DNA of 60,812 nucleotides, taken from Dehalococcoidia bacterium (lineage in GTDB: Bacteria > Chloroflexota > Dehalococcoidia > GIF9 > AB-539-J10). Position numbers and translations under genes: made by a program. Where the stretch lies: NCBI GenBank assembly GCA_030615625.1, contig JAUWYX010000010.1, positions 1-60,812 of the forward strand, written 5' to 3'. Below the pieces are notes generated by a model. It had not been told where the DNA came from. It saw only the letters and a program-made list of their open reading frames with translations, and made no database searches. Shown here piece by piece: positions 7,935 to 16,587 of this stretch (the stretch's first letter is position 1; the number at the start of each line of letters is the position of its first letter).

Positions 7935-8788
7935 ATGCCTAATGTAGCTATTGTGACTGATAGTGTTGCTGACCTGCCCCCTCAAGTAGCTGAGGAGTTC
8001 GAGATTACAGTGGTTCCTCTTGTTGTCCGCTTTGGCACTGACCTCTACCGCGATAGTCTCGACCTGAGTCCTGACCAGTTCTATGAAAAGCTAAAGACCA
8101 GCAAGGTTTTGCCTGCGACATCTGTGCCGCCACCAGCGGCTTTTGCCGATGCATACGATAAGCTTGCCGAAAAAACAAACGAGATCGTGGTTATCAGTTT
8201 AACTTCCAAGCTCAGTGCCACCTATCAGGTGGCGTTACAAGCCGTAGGGTTGATGAAGAAGAAATGTCGTGTAGAGGTCCTGGACACGCAGTGGGCGGTT
8301 ATGGCACAGGGTTTCATAGCGATTGCTGCTGCCAAAGCAGCTCAGGGTGGGCTAGTCTTGATGAGGTGCTGGGTGTGGCCCGGCACACCATCCACCGGGT
8401 AGTTTTCCATGCTGCCTTTGATACCCTTGAATACCTGGAACGAGGCGGGCGCATCGGTAAAGCGCAAGCCTTTCTTGGTTCATTACTCAAGGTAAACCCG
8501 ATCATCGGCATTAAGGATGGTGAGGTGTATCCCTGTGCTCGGGAACGCTCCCGGGCTAAGGCGATAGACTACCTATACAACTTTGCCGCAAGCTTTGGCA
8601 ACGTTGAAGGATTAGCTGTGGAGTACGCCACTGACTTAGATGAGGCCAACAGGTTGGTCCGGAGGCTTCATTCAAAGTATCCTCAAGTGCCTATTTACCT
8701 TTCGCGTGCAAGCCCTGTTATCGGCACGCACGCAGGGCCTGGTCTCATTATTGTTAGCGTGCTTGGAGACAGGCAATCTGCCACCTAG
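7935..8788 (+). pseudogene. DegV family protein, frameshifted
   Basis: Two overlapping frames together make one DegV-like fatty-acid-binding protein. The first (ATG at 7935 after GGAGGAGAGGAT) has VAIVTDSVADLPP, PLVVRFG and the ATSVPPPAAF loop, up to about residue 140. It then runs out of homology and stops at 8402. The second frame resumes with SLDEVLGVARHT and continues through LEYLERGGRIGKAQAFLGSL, KPIIGI-like NPIIGIKDGEV and a C-terminal GTHAGPGLIIVSV. The switch lies near 8345-8355, in GGTGGGCTAGTC. It may be a true disruption or an assembly/read error. DegV proteins present fatty acids for phospholipid synthesis, which fits plsY next door. Confidence 0.8.
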
Positions 8789-8841
8789 CAGCGATAGAAG
8801 ATGGGGGAGAATATAGCGGATTCTCAGCGTAAGATGAGGAG

Positions 8842-9456
8842 ATGCTACTAGGTATTCTAAGCATAATCATCGGGTATCTTTTAGGCTCCATTCCTACAGC
8901 CTACATCGTGTCTCGCATGCGTAAAGGCATAGATATTCGGAACGTCGGTTCAGGTAACATGGGTGCCGCTAATGTTATCCGCCAAATCGGTGCTCATGAA
9001 GGCGTTTTTGTCGGTCTCATTGATATCGCGAAGGGGGCGGTTGCTATACTCATTGCACAGACTCTAAACATTTCGGAACTCTGGGTCTTTGGGACTGGTT
9101 TTGGTGTTCTGGTGGGGCATAATTTCCCTGTGTTCGCAGGTTTCAGGGGTGGCAGAGGTTCAGCCACCATTATAGGTATCTTTCTCGTGCTAGCCCCCGA
9201 GGCAATACTTGTTACGCTGGTAGTAGTAGCTATTCCGTTCTTTACTACCCGTAAATTTATGTCAGCCATACTCATTGGATTTGCCCTGTTGCCTCTGTTT
9301 GCCTGGTTGTTTGAAGGCTCGCTGGAGCTAGTACGTTATGTATTAGCTATCGACCTTTTCATGCTGGTTCGCAATCTGTCCGGTATTAAACAAGTCCTGA
9401 CTAAAGGCATAATAAAAGACATAATATACGACAGGCATCAGAAGAGGGTAAAATGA
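8842..9456 (+). CDS. plsY: glycerol-3-phosphate acyltransferase PlsY
   Basis: A 204-residue integral membrane protein. The three PlsY motifs are present: GSIPTAYIVSR with basic residues after it (about 15-27), GSGNMGAANVIR (about 36-47) and GHNFPVFAGFRGGRGSAT (about 92-109). PlsY transfers acyl groups from acyl-phosphate to glycerol-3-phosphate, the first step of phospholipid synthesis. GAGGAG lies directly upstream of the ATG. It follows the degV-like gene by 53 bases on the same strand, consistent with a lipid-synthesis operon. plsX is not in the window. Confidence 0.93.
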   Translation: MLLGILSIIIGYLLGSIPTAYIVSRMRKGIDIRNVGSGNMGAANVIRQIGAHEGVFVGLIDIAKGAVAILIAQTLNISELWVFGTGFGVLVGHNFPVFAGFRGGRGSATIIGIFLVLAPEAILVTLVVVAIPFFTTRKFMSAILIGFALLPLFAWLFEGSLELVRYVLAIDLFMLVRNLSGIKQVLTKGIIKDIIYDRHQKRVK

Positions 9457-9654
9457 TGTCATCAGTCGTGGGTTATCCGAGCTTTCATAGGTAGTCCCGA
9501 CTGAACAATCGTCCATAGTATGTATTCGACAATTTCAGACTTGATTGTGCTCTCTCTGGCATAGTACAGTTATCTACAGACTCTGATAAACAGTTCTCGA
9601 ATAACGAGCTTTCTGTAACATTTCAGGGGCTTGTTCGTTAAAAGAGGTATAGGA

Positions 9655-10227
9655 GTGAACCAGAACCATTCTGAAGGACAAACATCAGATGAGGCTATGT
9701 TGGTTGAGAGAGCTATTGGTTATGATGCCGAGGCTTTCGGGAGGCTGTATGACATGCATGTCGACAGAGTATATAGGCATATCTATTACCGGGTAAGTAA
9801 TGAAGCGGACGCCGAGGACATAACCCAGCAGGTCTTCCTCAAGGCCTGGCAGGCAATTGACAGATATAAAAAAATGGCGAGTCCATTTGTTGCCTGGCTG
9901 ATGACCATCAGCCACAATCTGGTGGTAGATTTTTACCGGACTAGAAAAGACAAGGCATATCTCGAAGCCGAAGTTCTGGCTGACGATTCAACACCGAGCC
10001 CTGAGCGGGCAGCCGAAGCCAGTTTCGAGCAGCAGCGTTTGCGGAGGGCGATTTTGCAGCTGGGCGGCGATGAGCAGCAGGTGGTCATACTGCGTTTTAT
10101 AGAGGGTTTTGAGTTCGCTGAAATCGCCTCTCTCTTGAAGAAAAAAGAAGGAAATATCAGGGTCATCCTGCACCGGGCACTGGTCAAACTCCGTAATATC
10201 CTGGAAAAGGAAGGGGGACAGAGTTGA
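9655..10227 (+). CDS. ECF-type RNA polymerase sigma factor
   Basis: The GTG at 9655 (AGAGG eight bases upstream) is preferred over a TTG at 9631 and gives 190 residues. Region 2 contains FGRLYDMHVDRVYRHIYYRV and DAEDITQQVFLKAWQAI; region 4 contains EQQVVILRFIEGFEFAEIAS and a helix-turn-helix ending LHRALVKLRNIL. This is a two-domain extracytoplasmic-function sigma factor. Its TGA overlaps the TTG start of the next gene (TTGA), implying translational coupling with the anti-sigma-like proteins downstream. Confidence 0.9.
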   Translation: MNQNHSEGQTSDEAMLVERAIGYDAEAFGRLYDMHVDRVYRHIYYRVSNEADAEDITQQVFLKAWQAIDRYKKMASPFVAWLMTISHNLVVDFYRTRKDKAYLEAEVLADDSTPSPERAAEASFEQQRLRRAILQLGGDEQQVVILRFIEGFEFAEIASLLKKKEGNIRVILHRALVKLRNILEKEGGQS

Positions 10228-10397
10228 AAAAGTCTAAAGATATATTCGTCAAGCATGTCAAGGACATCGAGAGAGGCAAGTCTAGCGTCGATGATTGCCT
10301 GGATAAGTATCCGTCTGTACGTGAGCAACTAGAACCGCTACTGAGGACTGCTCTTGAAATTCGAAAAAGGAGAGGAAACGGATTTGAAAAAGTTTGA
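10224..10397 (+). CDS. short anti-sigma-like domain, tandem duplicate
   Basis: A 57-residue peptide starting at TTG that overlaps the sigma-factor stop. It holds the helical motif IERGKSSVDDCLDKYP and REQLEPLLRTALEIR, repeated almost exactly at the start of the next gene (IEDCLDRYP, REQLEPLLRIALEI). The two copies arose from a roughly 160-bp tandem duplication. This helical N-terminal domain commonly follows ECF sigma factors in Chloroflexota-like genomes and probably contacts sigma (inference). Here it is cut short by a stop after RKRRGNGFEKV, so it may be a free-standing domain or simply the stub of a duplicated gene. Confidence 0.55.
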   Translation: MKKSKDIFVKHVKDIERGKSSVDDCLDKYPSVREQLEPLLRTALEIRKRRGNGFEKV

Positions 10398-11802
10398 GGA
10401 CATTCTCGTCCAGTGTATTGAGGACATCAAAGCGGGCAGGTCTAGCATCGAGGATTGCCTGGACAGGTATCCGTCTATGCGTGAGCAACTGGAGCCACTA
10501 CTGAGGATTGCTCTTGAAATTCGAGAGCCACCGGATGTCAAGCCCTCCCCCTCCTTCAAGGTAAAGGCCCGGGTCTGGCTTATGGACCAGATTCATGGTA
10601 GGCAGGCTGTAACAAAATGGCCGTGGTCTCGTTATGATAGTCAAGTAAAGTCTATACCGTACATAAGGAGGTTAAGCATGGCAAGGGTTATTGTAGCAAC
10701 AGTGGCGATTAGTCTGGCGGTGCTTGCTGCACTAGGAATAATTTACGGGATTCCAACGGAACAGCCACCAGGAACAGGAACCTTAAAGCTGTATCTTTGT
10801 GATGCACCGCTGAACGCTGAAAATGTTACCGGTGTTTATATCACTATTAATGAAATTCAATATCATCGAGATGGCCAATGGATAACGTGTGAGGAGTTTG
10901 CAGGCAATCAAACATATAACTTATTGGAGTTAACCGGGGGAAATTCAGCTTTGTTAGGTGAGTTGACATTACCTGCCGGGAATTACACTCAAATTCGCTT
11001 TATGCTGGATATTCCGGAAAAGGGTCCACAACCGGTCAATCCGGGTTGCTATATCAAATTTGCCGATAACTCCACCGAGCCCCTTTTCGTCCCTAGCGGT
11101 GGACAGTCAGGTTATAAGGCGACAGGTCGATTCGAAGTGACTGCTAATGAGACTATAGAAGTTACCGCGGACTTTGATGTTCGTAAACCTGGAGCTGTAC
11201 ATCTGGCTGGTTCTCGTTATATCTTAAACCCAACAATCAAGCTGATTGTCAACGACCAGTCTGACGTAACAGACGTAACAACTGAAAACTCTAATAAATC
11301 GGAACAGGCACCGAGAAAAGGAACCTTAGCACTCTATCTTACCGACGCGCCGCTGGACGCCAAAAATGTTACCGGTGTCTACATCACTATTGATGAAATC
11401 CAATATCATCTGGGGAATCAGTGGGTAACGTGTGAAGAATTTAAAGGCCCTCAAATATATGACTTATTGGAATTGACCGGGGGGAATTCCACTTTATTAG
11501 GTGAGTTTACATTACCTGTCGGGAATTACACTCAAATTCGCTTCATGCTGGATATTCCGGAAATAGGTTCACCCCCGGCCAGTCCGGACTGCTATATTAA
11601 ATTTGCTGATAACTCCACCGAACCTCTCTTCGTCCCAAGCGGTAATACGACAGGTTATAAAGCGATAGGCCGATTCGAAGTGACTGCTAACGAGACTGTG
11701 ATGGTTACCGCAGACTTTGACGTTAGTGAACCTGGAGCCATACATGTGGCTGGTTCTCGCTACATCCTAAAGCCGACCATCAAGCTGATAGTCAACAATT
11801 AA
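10384..11802 (+). CDS. anti-sigma-like membrane protein with two DUF4382 domains
   Basis: Starting at TTG 10384 (AAAGGAGAGG upstream; the ATG at 10354 lies inside the duplicated region) this gives 472 residues. The N-terminal 45 residues are the anti-sigma-like helical domain, followed by a linker and one membrane helix (about 99-123). Two tandem DUF4382 domains then occupy about 133-285 and 315-470, each with LYL-x-DAPL-A-NVTGVYITI, TYNLLELTGGN and YIKFADNSTEPLFVPSG. The layout places the sigma-binding domain inside and the DUF4382 domains outside, a plausible transmembrane sensor. Ligand unknown. Confidence 0.8.
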   Translation: MKKFEDILVQCIEDIKAGRSSIEDCLDRYPSMREQLEPLLRIALEIREPPDVKPSPSFKVKARVWLMDQIHGRQAVTKWPWSRYDSQVKSIPYIRRLSMARVIVATVAISLAVLAALGIIYGIPTEQPPGTGTLKLYLCDAPLNAENVTGVYITINEIQYHRDGQWITCEEFAGNQTYNLLELTGGNSALLGELTLPAGNYTQIRFMLDIPEKGPQPVNPGCYIKFADNSTEPLFVPSGGQSGYKATGRFEVTANETIEVTADFDVRKPGAVHLAGSRYILNPTIKLIVNDQSDVTDVTTENSNKSEQAPRKGTLALYLTDAPLDAKNVTGVYITIDEIQYHLGNQWVTCEEFKGPQIYDLLELTGGNSTLLGEFTLPVGNYTQIRFMLDIPEIGSPPASPDCYIKFADNSTEPLFVPSGNTTGYKAIGRFEVTANETVMVTADFDVSEPGAIHVAGSRYILKPTIKLIVNN

Positions 11803-11849
11803 AGGGAGATGATATAATATAAACTGAGATGTTACGAAGGAGGTCAAGA

Positions 11850-12749
11850 ATGAGGAATTTTTTATTAGCACTGGTGATTATTCTGGGTACAGTGGCGGCA
11901 TCGGGACTGAGTTGTGGAGAAGCACCAGGAACAGGGACAGGGACCTTGGCCCTCTATCTTTCCGATGCACCGATAGACGCTGAAAACGTTACAGGTGTTT
12001 ATATCACTATTAATGAAATCCAATATCATGTGGACGACCAATGGATAACGTGCGAAGAATTTCAAGGCCCCAAAAAATATAACTTATTGGAGTTAACCAA
12101 CGGAAATTCCACTTTGTTAGGCGATTTGACATTACCGGGTGGCCATTACAATCAAATCCGCTTTATGCTGGATATCCCAGAGATGGGTCAAAACCCGGCC
12201 AGTCCGGACTGCTATATTAAATTTGCTGATAACTCCACCGAACCTCTCTTCGTCCCAAGCGGTAATACAACGGGTTATAAAGCAGTAGGGCAATTCACAG
12301 TACCCAACAATGGGACTGTGGAGGTCACTGCCGACTTTGATGTTCGTAAAGCTGTCCATCTGGCAAGTTCTCACTACATCTTACACCCCACAATCAGGTT
12401 GGTACTCAATAATGAAGCTGGGCGCATCTCTGGTTCAATTGCAAATAATTCTACCTACACGGACATAATTGTCTTTGCCTACGCAGATGGCACTTGGGCT
12501 AACACAGAAGACGATGAGCCGGTGTATCCGGCATCTAGATTTCCCAATGCAGTCAACAGCGGGAAGATGTGTGACGACGGCCACTATACAATACCCTTAC
12601 TTGCTGCTGGAACTTATGATCTAGTTGTCGCTGGATATAACGGTGCGGACTTTGAGGAAGTACTCGGTTTCATATCCGACGTAGTAGTTGAAAGCAACAA
12701 AACGACAAAACAGAATATAGACACTGATGCTTTGGAGGCTAGCCTTTAA
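11850..12749 (+). CDS. exported DUF4382 protein
   Basis: AAGGAGG precedes the ATG at 11850 by six bases, so this start is chosen over 11829. The 299-residue product has a signal sequence (MRNFLLALVIILG) ending SGLSC, a possible but imperfect lipobox. One DUF4382 domain (about 28-180) is nearly identical to those of the previous gene. A C-terminal beta-sandwich follows (about 190-295: SGSIANNSTYTDIIVFAYAD, AAGTYDLVVAGYNG), resembling a carboxypeptidase-regulatory-like fold. It lies 47 bases after the membrane sensor-like gene and probably shares its operon. Confidence 0.8.
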   Translation: MRNFLLALVIILGTVAASGLSCGEAPGTGTGTLALYLSDAPIDAENVTGVYITINEIQYHVDDQWITCEEFQGPKKYNLLELTNGNSTLLGDLTLPGGHYNQIRFMLDIPEMGQNPASPDCYIKFADNSTEPLFVPSGNTTGYKAVGQFTVPNNGTVEVTADFDVRKAVHLASSHYILHPTIRLVLNNEAGRISGSIANNSTYTDIIVFAYADGTWANTEDDEPVYPASRFPNAVNSGKMCDDGHYTIPLLAAGTYDLVVAGYNGADFEEVLGFISDVVVESNKTTKQNIDTDALEASL

Positions 12750-12781
12750 ACCATGTAACTAGTAGTTGATTATTGCTGAAT

Positions 12782-12836
12782 TTACCCGTTGCGGATACAG
12801 GAACCAAAGTTAAATATCTGCAACGGGTAATTTTTT
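12782..12836 (+). terminator. terminator of the sigma/DUF4382 operon
   Basis: Perfect 11-bp arms TTACCCGTTGC (12782-12792) and GCAACGGGTAA (12820-12830), a 27-base loop, then six T. It starts 33 bases after the DUF4382 stop. Confidence 0.7.
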
Positions 12837-12934
12837 CTAGAACCTGTACCTGCCGGACTGATAATATGTATGGCAAATTATATTTGGATTTTGAAAAGAG
12901 TCAAAATACTACTCGAAATGAACGGGGCTTGTGT

Positions 12935-13597
12935 ATGAAAAAGCGCTTTCTTATGCTCTTTATCTTTGAAATTGCCCTTGTCGCGCTCATCGTGTCCGGC
13001 TTGAGCTGCGTCGGTTACGACCAAGGCACGACTGGCGATGATTGGTCTTTGTGGAATGCGGACAAATTCAAGGATTTTATCACGCTTGATTCTTCATCCA
13101 TTGTCGAATGTTTACAGGACATCGACCCTCCTTACGAAGGTGACCCCGCCGACCAACCCACCCAGGACGGCTTTGATGCCATCCGAGACTGGGTTGCTGC
13201 TAATATAGAGTATAAAACTGATGAAGAGCAGTGGGGTGTTGACGAGTATTGGCAAACCCCAGAGGAAACACTGTCCCTGCGCACCGGGGACTGCGAAGAC
13301 TTTGCCATTCTACTGTGCACCCTCCTCAGAGCCTATGGCATTGGCGAGGAGCAGATATATGTCGCCGTTGGTGTTGATGATGAGGGGTACGGCCACGCCT
13401 TCCTGATAGAGAATTGGTATCTCGACGGAGAATGGCGGGCGATAGAACCCCAGGCTGGTGCTCAGACTTTTCCTCACGGACGTCGCTTCAAGGACTACAG
13501 CCTAGCCGATTTCAAACTGCTCCGTGATTATGAAATTATCTTGGGCTTTAATGACTCCTATTACTACGATGACTCGTTTCCGTGGGATGAAAATTAA
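12935..13597 (+). CDS. exported transglutaminase-like protein
   Basis: The ATG at 12935 begins MKKRFLMLFIFEIALVALIV, a signal sequence ending SGLSC like that of the DUF4382 protein; the upstream extension of the frame runs through the terminator and is not credible. The mature 190 residues contain TPEETLSLRTGDCEDFAILL with the likely catalytic Cys, and YGHAFLIENWYLDGEWRAIE giving the His and an acidic partner. The same family as the protein at 2686-3711. The acidic, tyrosine-rich C-terminus (SYYYDDSFPWDEN) is unusual. Substrate unknown. Confidence 0.75.
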   Translation: MKKRFLMLFIFEIALVALIVSGLSCVGYDQGTTGDDWSLWNADKFKDFITLDSSSIVECLQDIDPPYEGDPADQPTQDGFDAIRDWVAANIEYKTDEEQWGVDEYWQTPEETLSLRTGDCEDFAILLCTLLRAYGIGEEQIYVAVGVDDEGYGHAFLIENWYLDGEWRAIEPQAGAQTFPHGRRFKDYSLADFKLLRDYEIILGFNDSYYYDDSFPWDEN

Positions 13598-13704
13598 ATA
13601 TTAAGGGGACACCTTACCAAATGATTACTTTTCGCGCGATGCTTATGCTATGAGATGGAGAACCCGAACTTATCTCCAACTTATTATGTACCAATCGTGG
13701 TCCT

Positions 13705-13911
13705 GTGCCTGAGCCTTTAGACCTTGAAGAGCTCAATCCCCGGCTAACTGAATGGCTTATAGAATATAACTTCAACCGCCCGCACCAATCTCTTGCCTAT
13801 CACGCTCCTGTAGAGTATATTGAACAAGAATTTGCTAAAATCCGTAGTCCAGTGTTACCTATATGGTCAGCCAGCACAATATTTTGCTCCGCCTTTCTAT
13901 GTGCTATATAA
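13705..13911 (+). pseudogene. IS transposase C-terminal remnant
   Basis: Residues EELNPRLTEWLIEYNFNRPH followed by QSLAYHAPVEYIEQEF match the C-terminal end of DDE integrase-core transposases (IS3/IS481 type), where the Asn-x-x-Arg-Pro-His motif ends the core. Upstream the frame has no catalytic Asp residues and no start, and downstream it runs into unrelated sequence. It is the only transposase trace in the window. Confidence 0.7.
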
Positions 13912-13973
13912 TTACACAGGTAACATTGAGCTCAATTTGTACGAGCACCAAATATTAAATGGAGGATAGAACA

Positions 13974-15023
13974 ATGACACGAGAAGTCTACAACAAACTG
14001 GCTGAGGCGCTTAATACCCGCAGTTCGACATATCCCTCGGTACCCTGCGATGAGTTCTATGTTCTGGCTGAAGAGATTTTTACCCCAGAGCAAGCAGAGA
14101 TTGCCTCGAACATGCCCGTTGATCCCGTATCTGCCGAGGAACTCGCCGCCGAAATGAAAGCATCTGATGTTGCCGGATTAAGTAAGCAACTCGATGAAAT
14201 GGCAGACCGAGGCCTGGTGAGGGTCAAAGAAAAAGCTGGTAACCGATTGTATGAGCTCATGCCGCTGGTCCCGGGCATCATCGAATTACAGTTTATGCAC
14301 GGCCGTACGGACGAACGTACCAAGCGTCTGGCACAGCTTTTCAAAAGTTATGGCAAGGCAGTGAAAAACATGCCGCCTCCTTCTCCGACACCTGCCGCCA
14401 TTGAAAAGCCCAAAGCTAGAACAATTGTTATAAAGCAGGAAATCCACGGTAGGTCTACTGTCTTGCCTTATGACGAAGTGATGAAACTTATTGACAAAAC
14501 TGAGTATATCGCTACTGGAACCTGCGTCTGCCGTCACCAGGGTGACCTGCTTGATAGACCTTGTGATAAACCGAAAGACAACCTTTGTATGATTTTCGGT
14601 CCATCGGCACAATTTGCTCAGAGTTATGGCTTTGTTAACCTCGTTTCCAAAGAGGAAGCTCGCCAGAGAATTGACGAGGCAGAGAAAGCCGGACTGGTAC
14701 ATAACTATGCCAACAGCCAGGACAGATACATCGATCTACTGTGCAACTGCTGCGGCTGTCACTGCTTCTTACTTAGAGCAGCTAAACGTTCTCCGCTACC
14801 CAGCCAGTTCGTTATCGCCAACTGGATCATGGATATAGACGACGATGCCTGCATTGGCTGCGGCGCCTGCATTGACCGCTGCTGGATGGAAGCCTTGAAG
14901 ATGGATGGCGATTTGGTGGTGCGCAATTTCAATCGATGCATCGGTTGCGGTATCTGCCGTTATGTCTGCCCATCGGACGCCATGAAACTGGTCCGCCGAG
15001 AAACCGCCTCCGTTAAAAGCTGA
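13974..15023 (+). CDS. 4Fe-4S ferredoxin with N-terminal winged-helix region
   Basis: The ATG at 13974 follows GGAGG by nine bases. The 349-residue protein has an N-terminal helical/winged-helix-like part (about 1-120, with AGLSKQLDEMADRGLVRVKE). A cysteine-rich middle follows (TGTCVCRHQGDLL, RPCD, NLCM, LLCNCCGCHC). The C-terminal part holds two ferredoxin clusters, CIGCGACIDRCW and CIGCGICRYVCP. The first cluster motif ends CW rather than CP but keeps four Cys. A role in electron transfer is likely; the partner is unknown. Imperfect direct repeats at 13679-13727 and 15112-15160 flank the gene. Confidence 0.8.
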   Translation: MTREVYNKLAEALNTRSSTYPSVPCDEFYVLAEEIFTPEQAEIASNMPVDPVSAEELAAEMKASDVAGLSKQLDEMADRGLVRVKEKAGNRLYELMPLVPGIIELQFMHGRTDERTKRLAQLFKSYGKAVKNMPPPSPTPAAIEKPKARTIVIKQEIHGRSTVLPYDEVMKLIDKTEYIATGTCVCRHQGDLLDRPCDKPKDNLCMIFGPSAQFAQSYGFVNLVSKEEARQRIDEAEKAGLVHNYANSQDRYIDLLCNCCGCHCFLLRAAKRSPLPSQFVIANWIMDIDDDACIGCGACIDRCWMEALKMDGDLVVRNFNRCIGCGICRYVCPSDAMKLVRRETASVKS

Positions 15024-15111
15024 TGTAGCTCGACCCCCAGATAGTAAGAGTTTTGACCTTAGAAGCCGTCGTCTGGAATCGGGGAAATCGGCTATGGTTG
15101 TTGGAGGAATA

Positions 15112-15180
15112 CTTGATTATATGCCAATCGTGGTCTTGCGCCTAAGCCTTTGGAGAAGCTGATAGAGGCTAGACAACGCA
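15112..15180 (+). repeat. direct repeat of the transposase-remnant edge
   Basis: About 36 of 45 bases match 13679-13727 around CCAATCGTGGTC and GCCT-AGCCTTT. In one frame both encode NRG-x-x-P-x-PL. The two copies flank the ferredoxin gene. This one runs to a stop after EARQRKR. Probably a second fragment of the same element. Confidence 0.45.
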
Positions 15181-15226
15181 AGCGATAGATGCTACTCTGT
15201 TATAGTCTAGAATAGGAGGTGGGAAA

Positions 15227-15553
15227 ATGACTTATAAAAGGTACGATATCCTGACGGTGCTGGTGTGGGTGGTCCTGGGTGCTGCGCTGATAGTCCTCGG
15301 CGTTTTTCTGAGGAGGCCTGACTTCGGGGAAGCAGTCTGGTGGGTGGTAATGGGCGTAGGAATAGCGCTGGCGGTCGTAGGAATTGTCAGCATCATCTTT
15401 ACTGCGAGACAAACTGTTGGGATGCTTTGTCCTCATTGTGGTGGGAAAATAGTGCCACGGGTGAAATCAAGCACAAGCCAGCTGTATCTTTCAAAAGGAA
15501 AAGAGATAGTGGCGGGTTCCGCCGAGGAAGAAGAAAAAAGTCCAGAGGATTGA
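15227..15553 (+). CDS. small membrane protein with zinc-ribbon half
   Basis: A 108-residue protein with TAGGAGGTGGGAAA before the ATG. Two membrane helices (about 9-27 and 39-60) are followed by a single CPHCGGK knuckle and a Ser/Glu-rich tail. The one CxxC pair suggests half a zinc site, complete only as a dimer or if metal-free. No family recognised. Confidence 0.65.
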   Translation: MTYKRYDILTVLVWVVLGAALIVLGVFLRRPDFGEAVWWVVMGVGIALAVVGIVSIIFTARQTVGMLCPHCGGKIVPRVKSSTSQLYLSKGKEIVAGSAEEEEKSPED

Positions 15554-15663
15554 GGGGCACGGAAGGCGAAGACCTGATAATGTCATCAGGGTGAACAGTT
15601 ACTTTTCAGTTGGAATTAGAAAAAGATGTTAGAAACGGCTGGGAAGTAATTTGTGCGGGCAAG

Positions 15664-16587
15664 TCAATAGGCGGAGATAGGTTGTTTGTCGGTGATGATT
15701 CCTTTGCTTGCAGCTAACTGTTGGCGAATGTGTTTGGGGATGGTAAACATAGCTTGGTGGGTGAGGCCATCGTAGGATTTTAGCTCCTTTGATATTCTTG
15801 CTGAGATTCTGGTGTCAATTTCCTCGGGAGTCAATTCAGAGGGGTCAAGGCTTTGAGAAGCCGCGACAAAGCCCCATAAGCCCAGAAAGGAAGGTACATG
15901 GACCTGGTAGGGGCGGGCTATCGGGAAGGCGTTTCTTAAAGTATTGGCAATGGCGGTGAAATTATCCAGGTTCCTCCATTCAGCAGGTTCAGCCTGCACT
16001 GACATAATGCCATCAGGCCCCAGTTTTTGTTTGACTATTTGGTAGAATTCCTGGGTGTATAGCAAGCGTGCCGGCCCTTGCTCTAAAGGGTCAGCCAGGT
16101 CAATAATGATGACATCGAATTTGTCGCTACTTTCAGCCAGGTATTTTCTGGCGTCGACGAAATGAAGCTCTGCCCTGGGGTCATCGAAGGCATTCTGGTG
16201 CCAGGAGGGCAAGAAGCGGCGACAAAGGCTTACAACGTCTTCATCAATATCCACCATGACAGCCCTTTTTACCGTCTTATGCGCCAGGACTTCTCTTAAG
16301 GTGGCACCCTCACCTCCCCCAGCAATGAATACCCTTTCTGGCTGGGGATGGGTAAGCATAGCTGGATGTACCAGAGCTTCATGGTAAATAAACTCGTCTG
16401 CCTCGCTGGATTGAATCTTGCCATCGAGTACGAGACAGATACCGAAACTGCCCGTGTTGATAATATCGATGGATTGAAACTTACTTCGCCCTGAATATAT
16501 CCTCTCCTTAATGCTATGCAGCATAGTAAGGTCAGGACTTATATAGTCAGAGAACCATCTATGTTTATCTGGGTCGCTATCTTTCAT
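15664..16587 (-). CDS. speE: polyamine aminopropyltransferase (spermidine synthase)
   Basis: The ATG at 16587 overlaps the speD stop in an ATGA junction, giving 307 residues. Family motifs are FIAGGGEGATLREVL (decarboxy-AdoMet binding), MVDIDEDVV, HFVDARKYL and IIIDLADPLEQGPA with the catalytic Asp region. It transfers an aminopropyl group from decarboxylated AdoMet to putrescine. A thermospermine-type product is also possible, since the sequence alone does not decide this. Pairing with speD supports a complete polyamine step. Cytoplasmic. Confidence 0.9.
   Translation of the reverse strand: MKDSDPDKHRWFSDYISPDLTMLHSIKERIYSGRSKFQSIDIINTGSFGICLVLDGKIQSSEADEFIYHEALVHPAMLTHPQPERVFIAGGGEGATLREVLAHKTVKRAVMVDIDEDVVSLCRRFLPSWHQNAFDDPRAELHFVDARKYLAESSDKFDVIIIDLADPLEQGPARLLYTQEFYQIVKQKLGPDGIMSVQAEPAEWRNLDNFTAIANTLRNAFPIARPYQVHVPSFLGLWGFVAASQSLDPSELTPEEIDTRISARISKELKSYDGLTHQAMFTIPKHIRQQLAASKGIITDKQPISAY

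Noticed and set aside
10354-10383. The ATG at 10354 as the start of the DUF4382 membrane protein
   Set aside because: It lies in the tail of the duplicated upstream copy and lacks a ribosome site; the TTG at 10384 has one and matches the parallel start at 10224.
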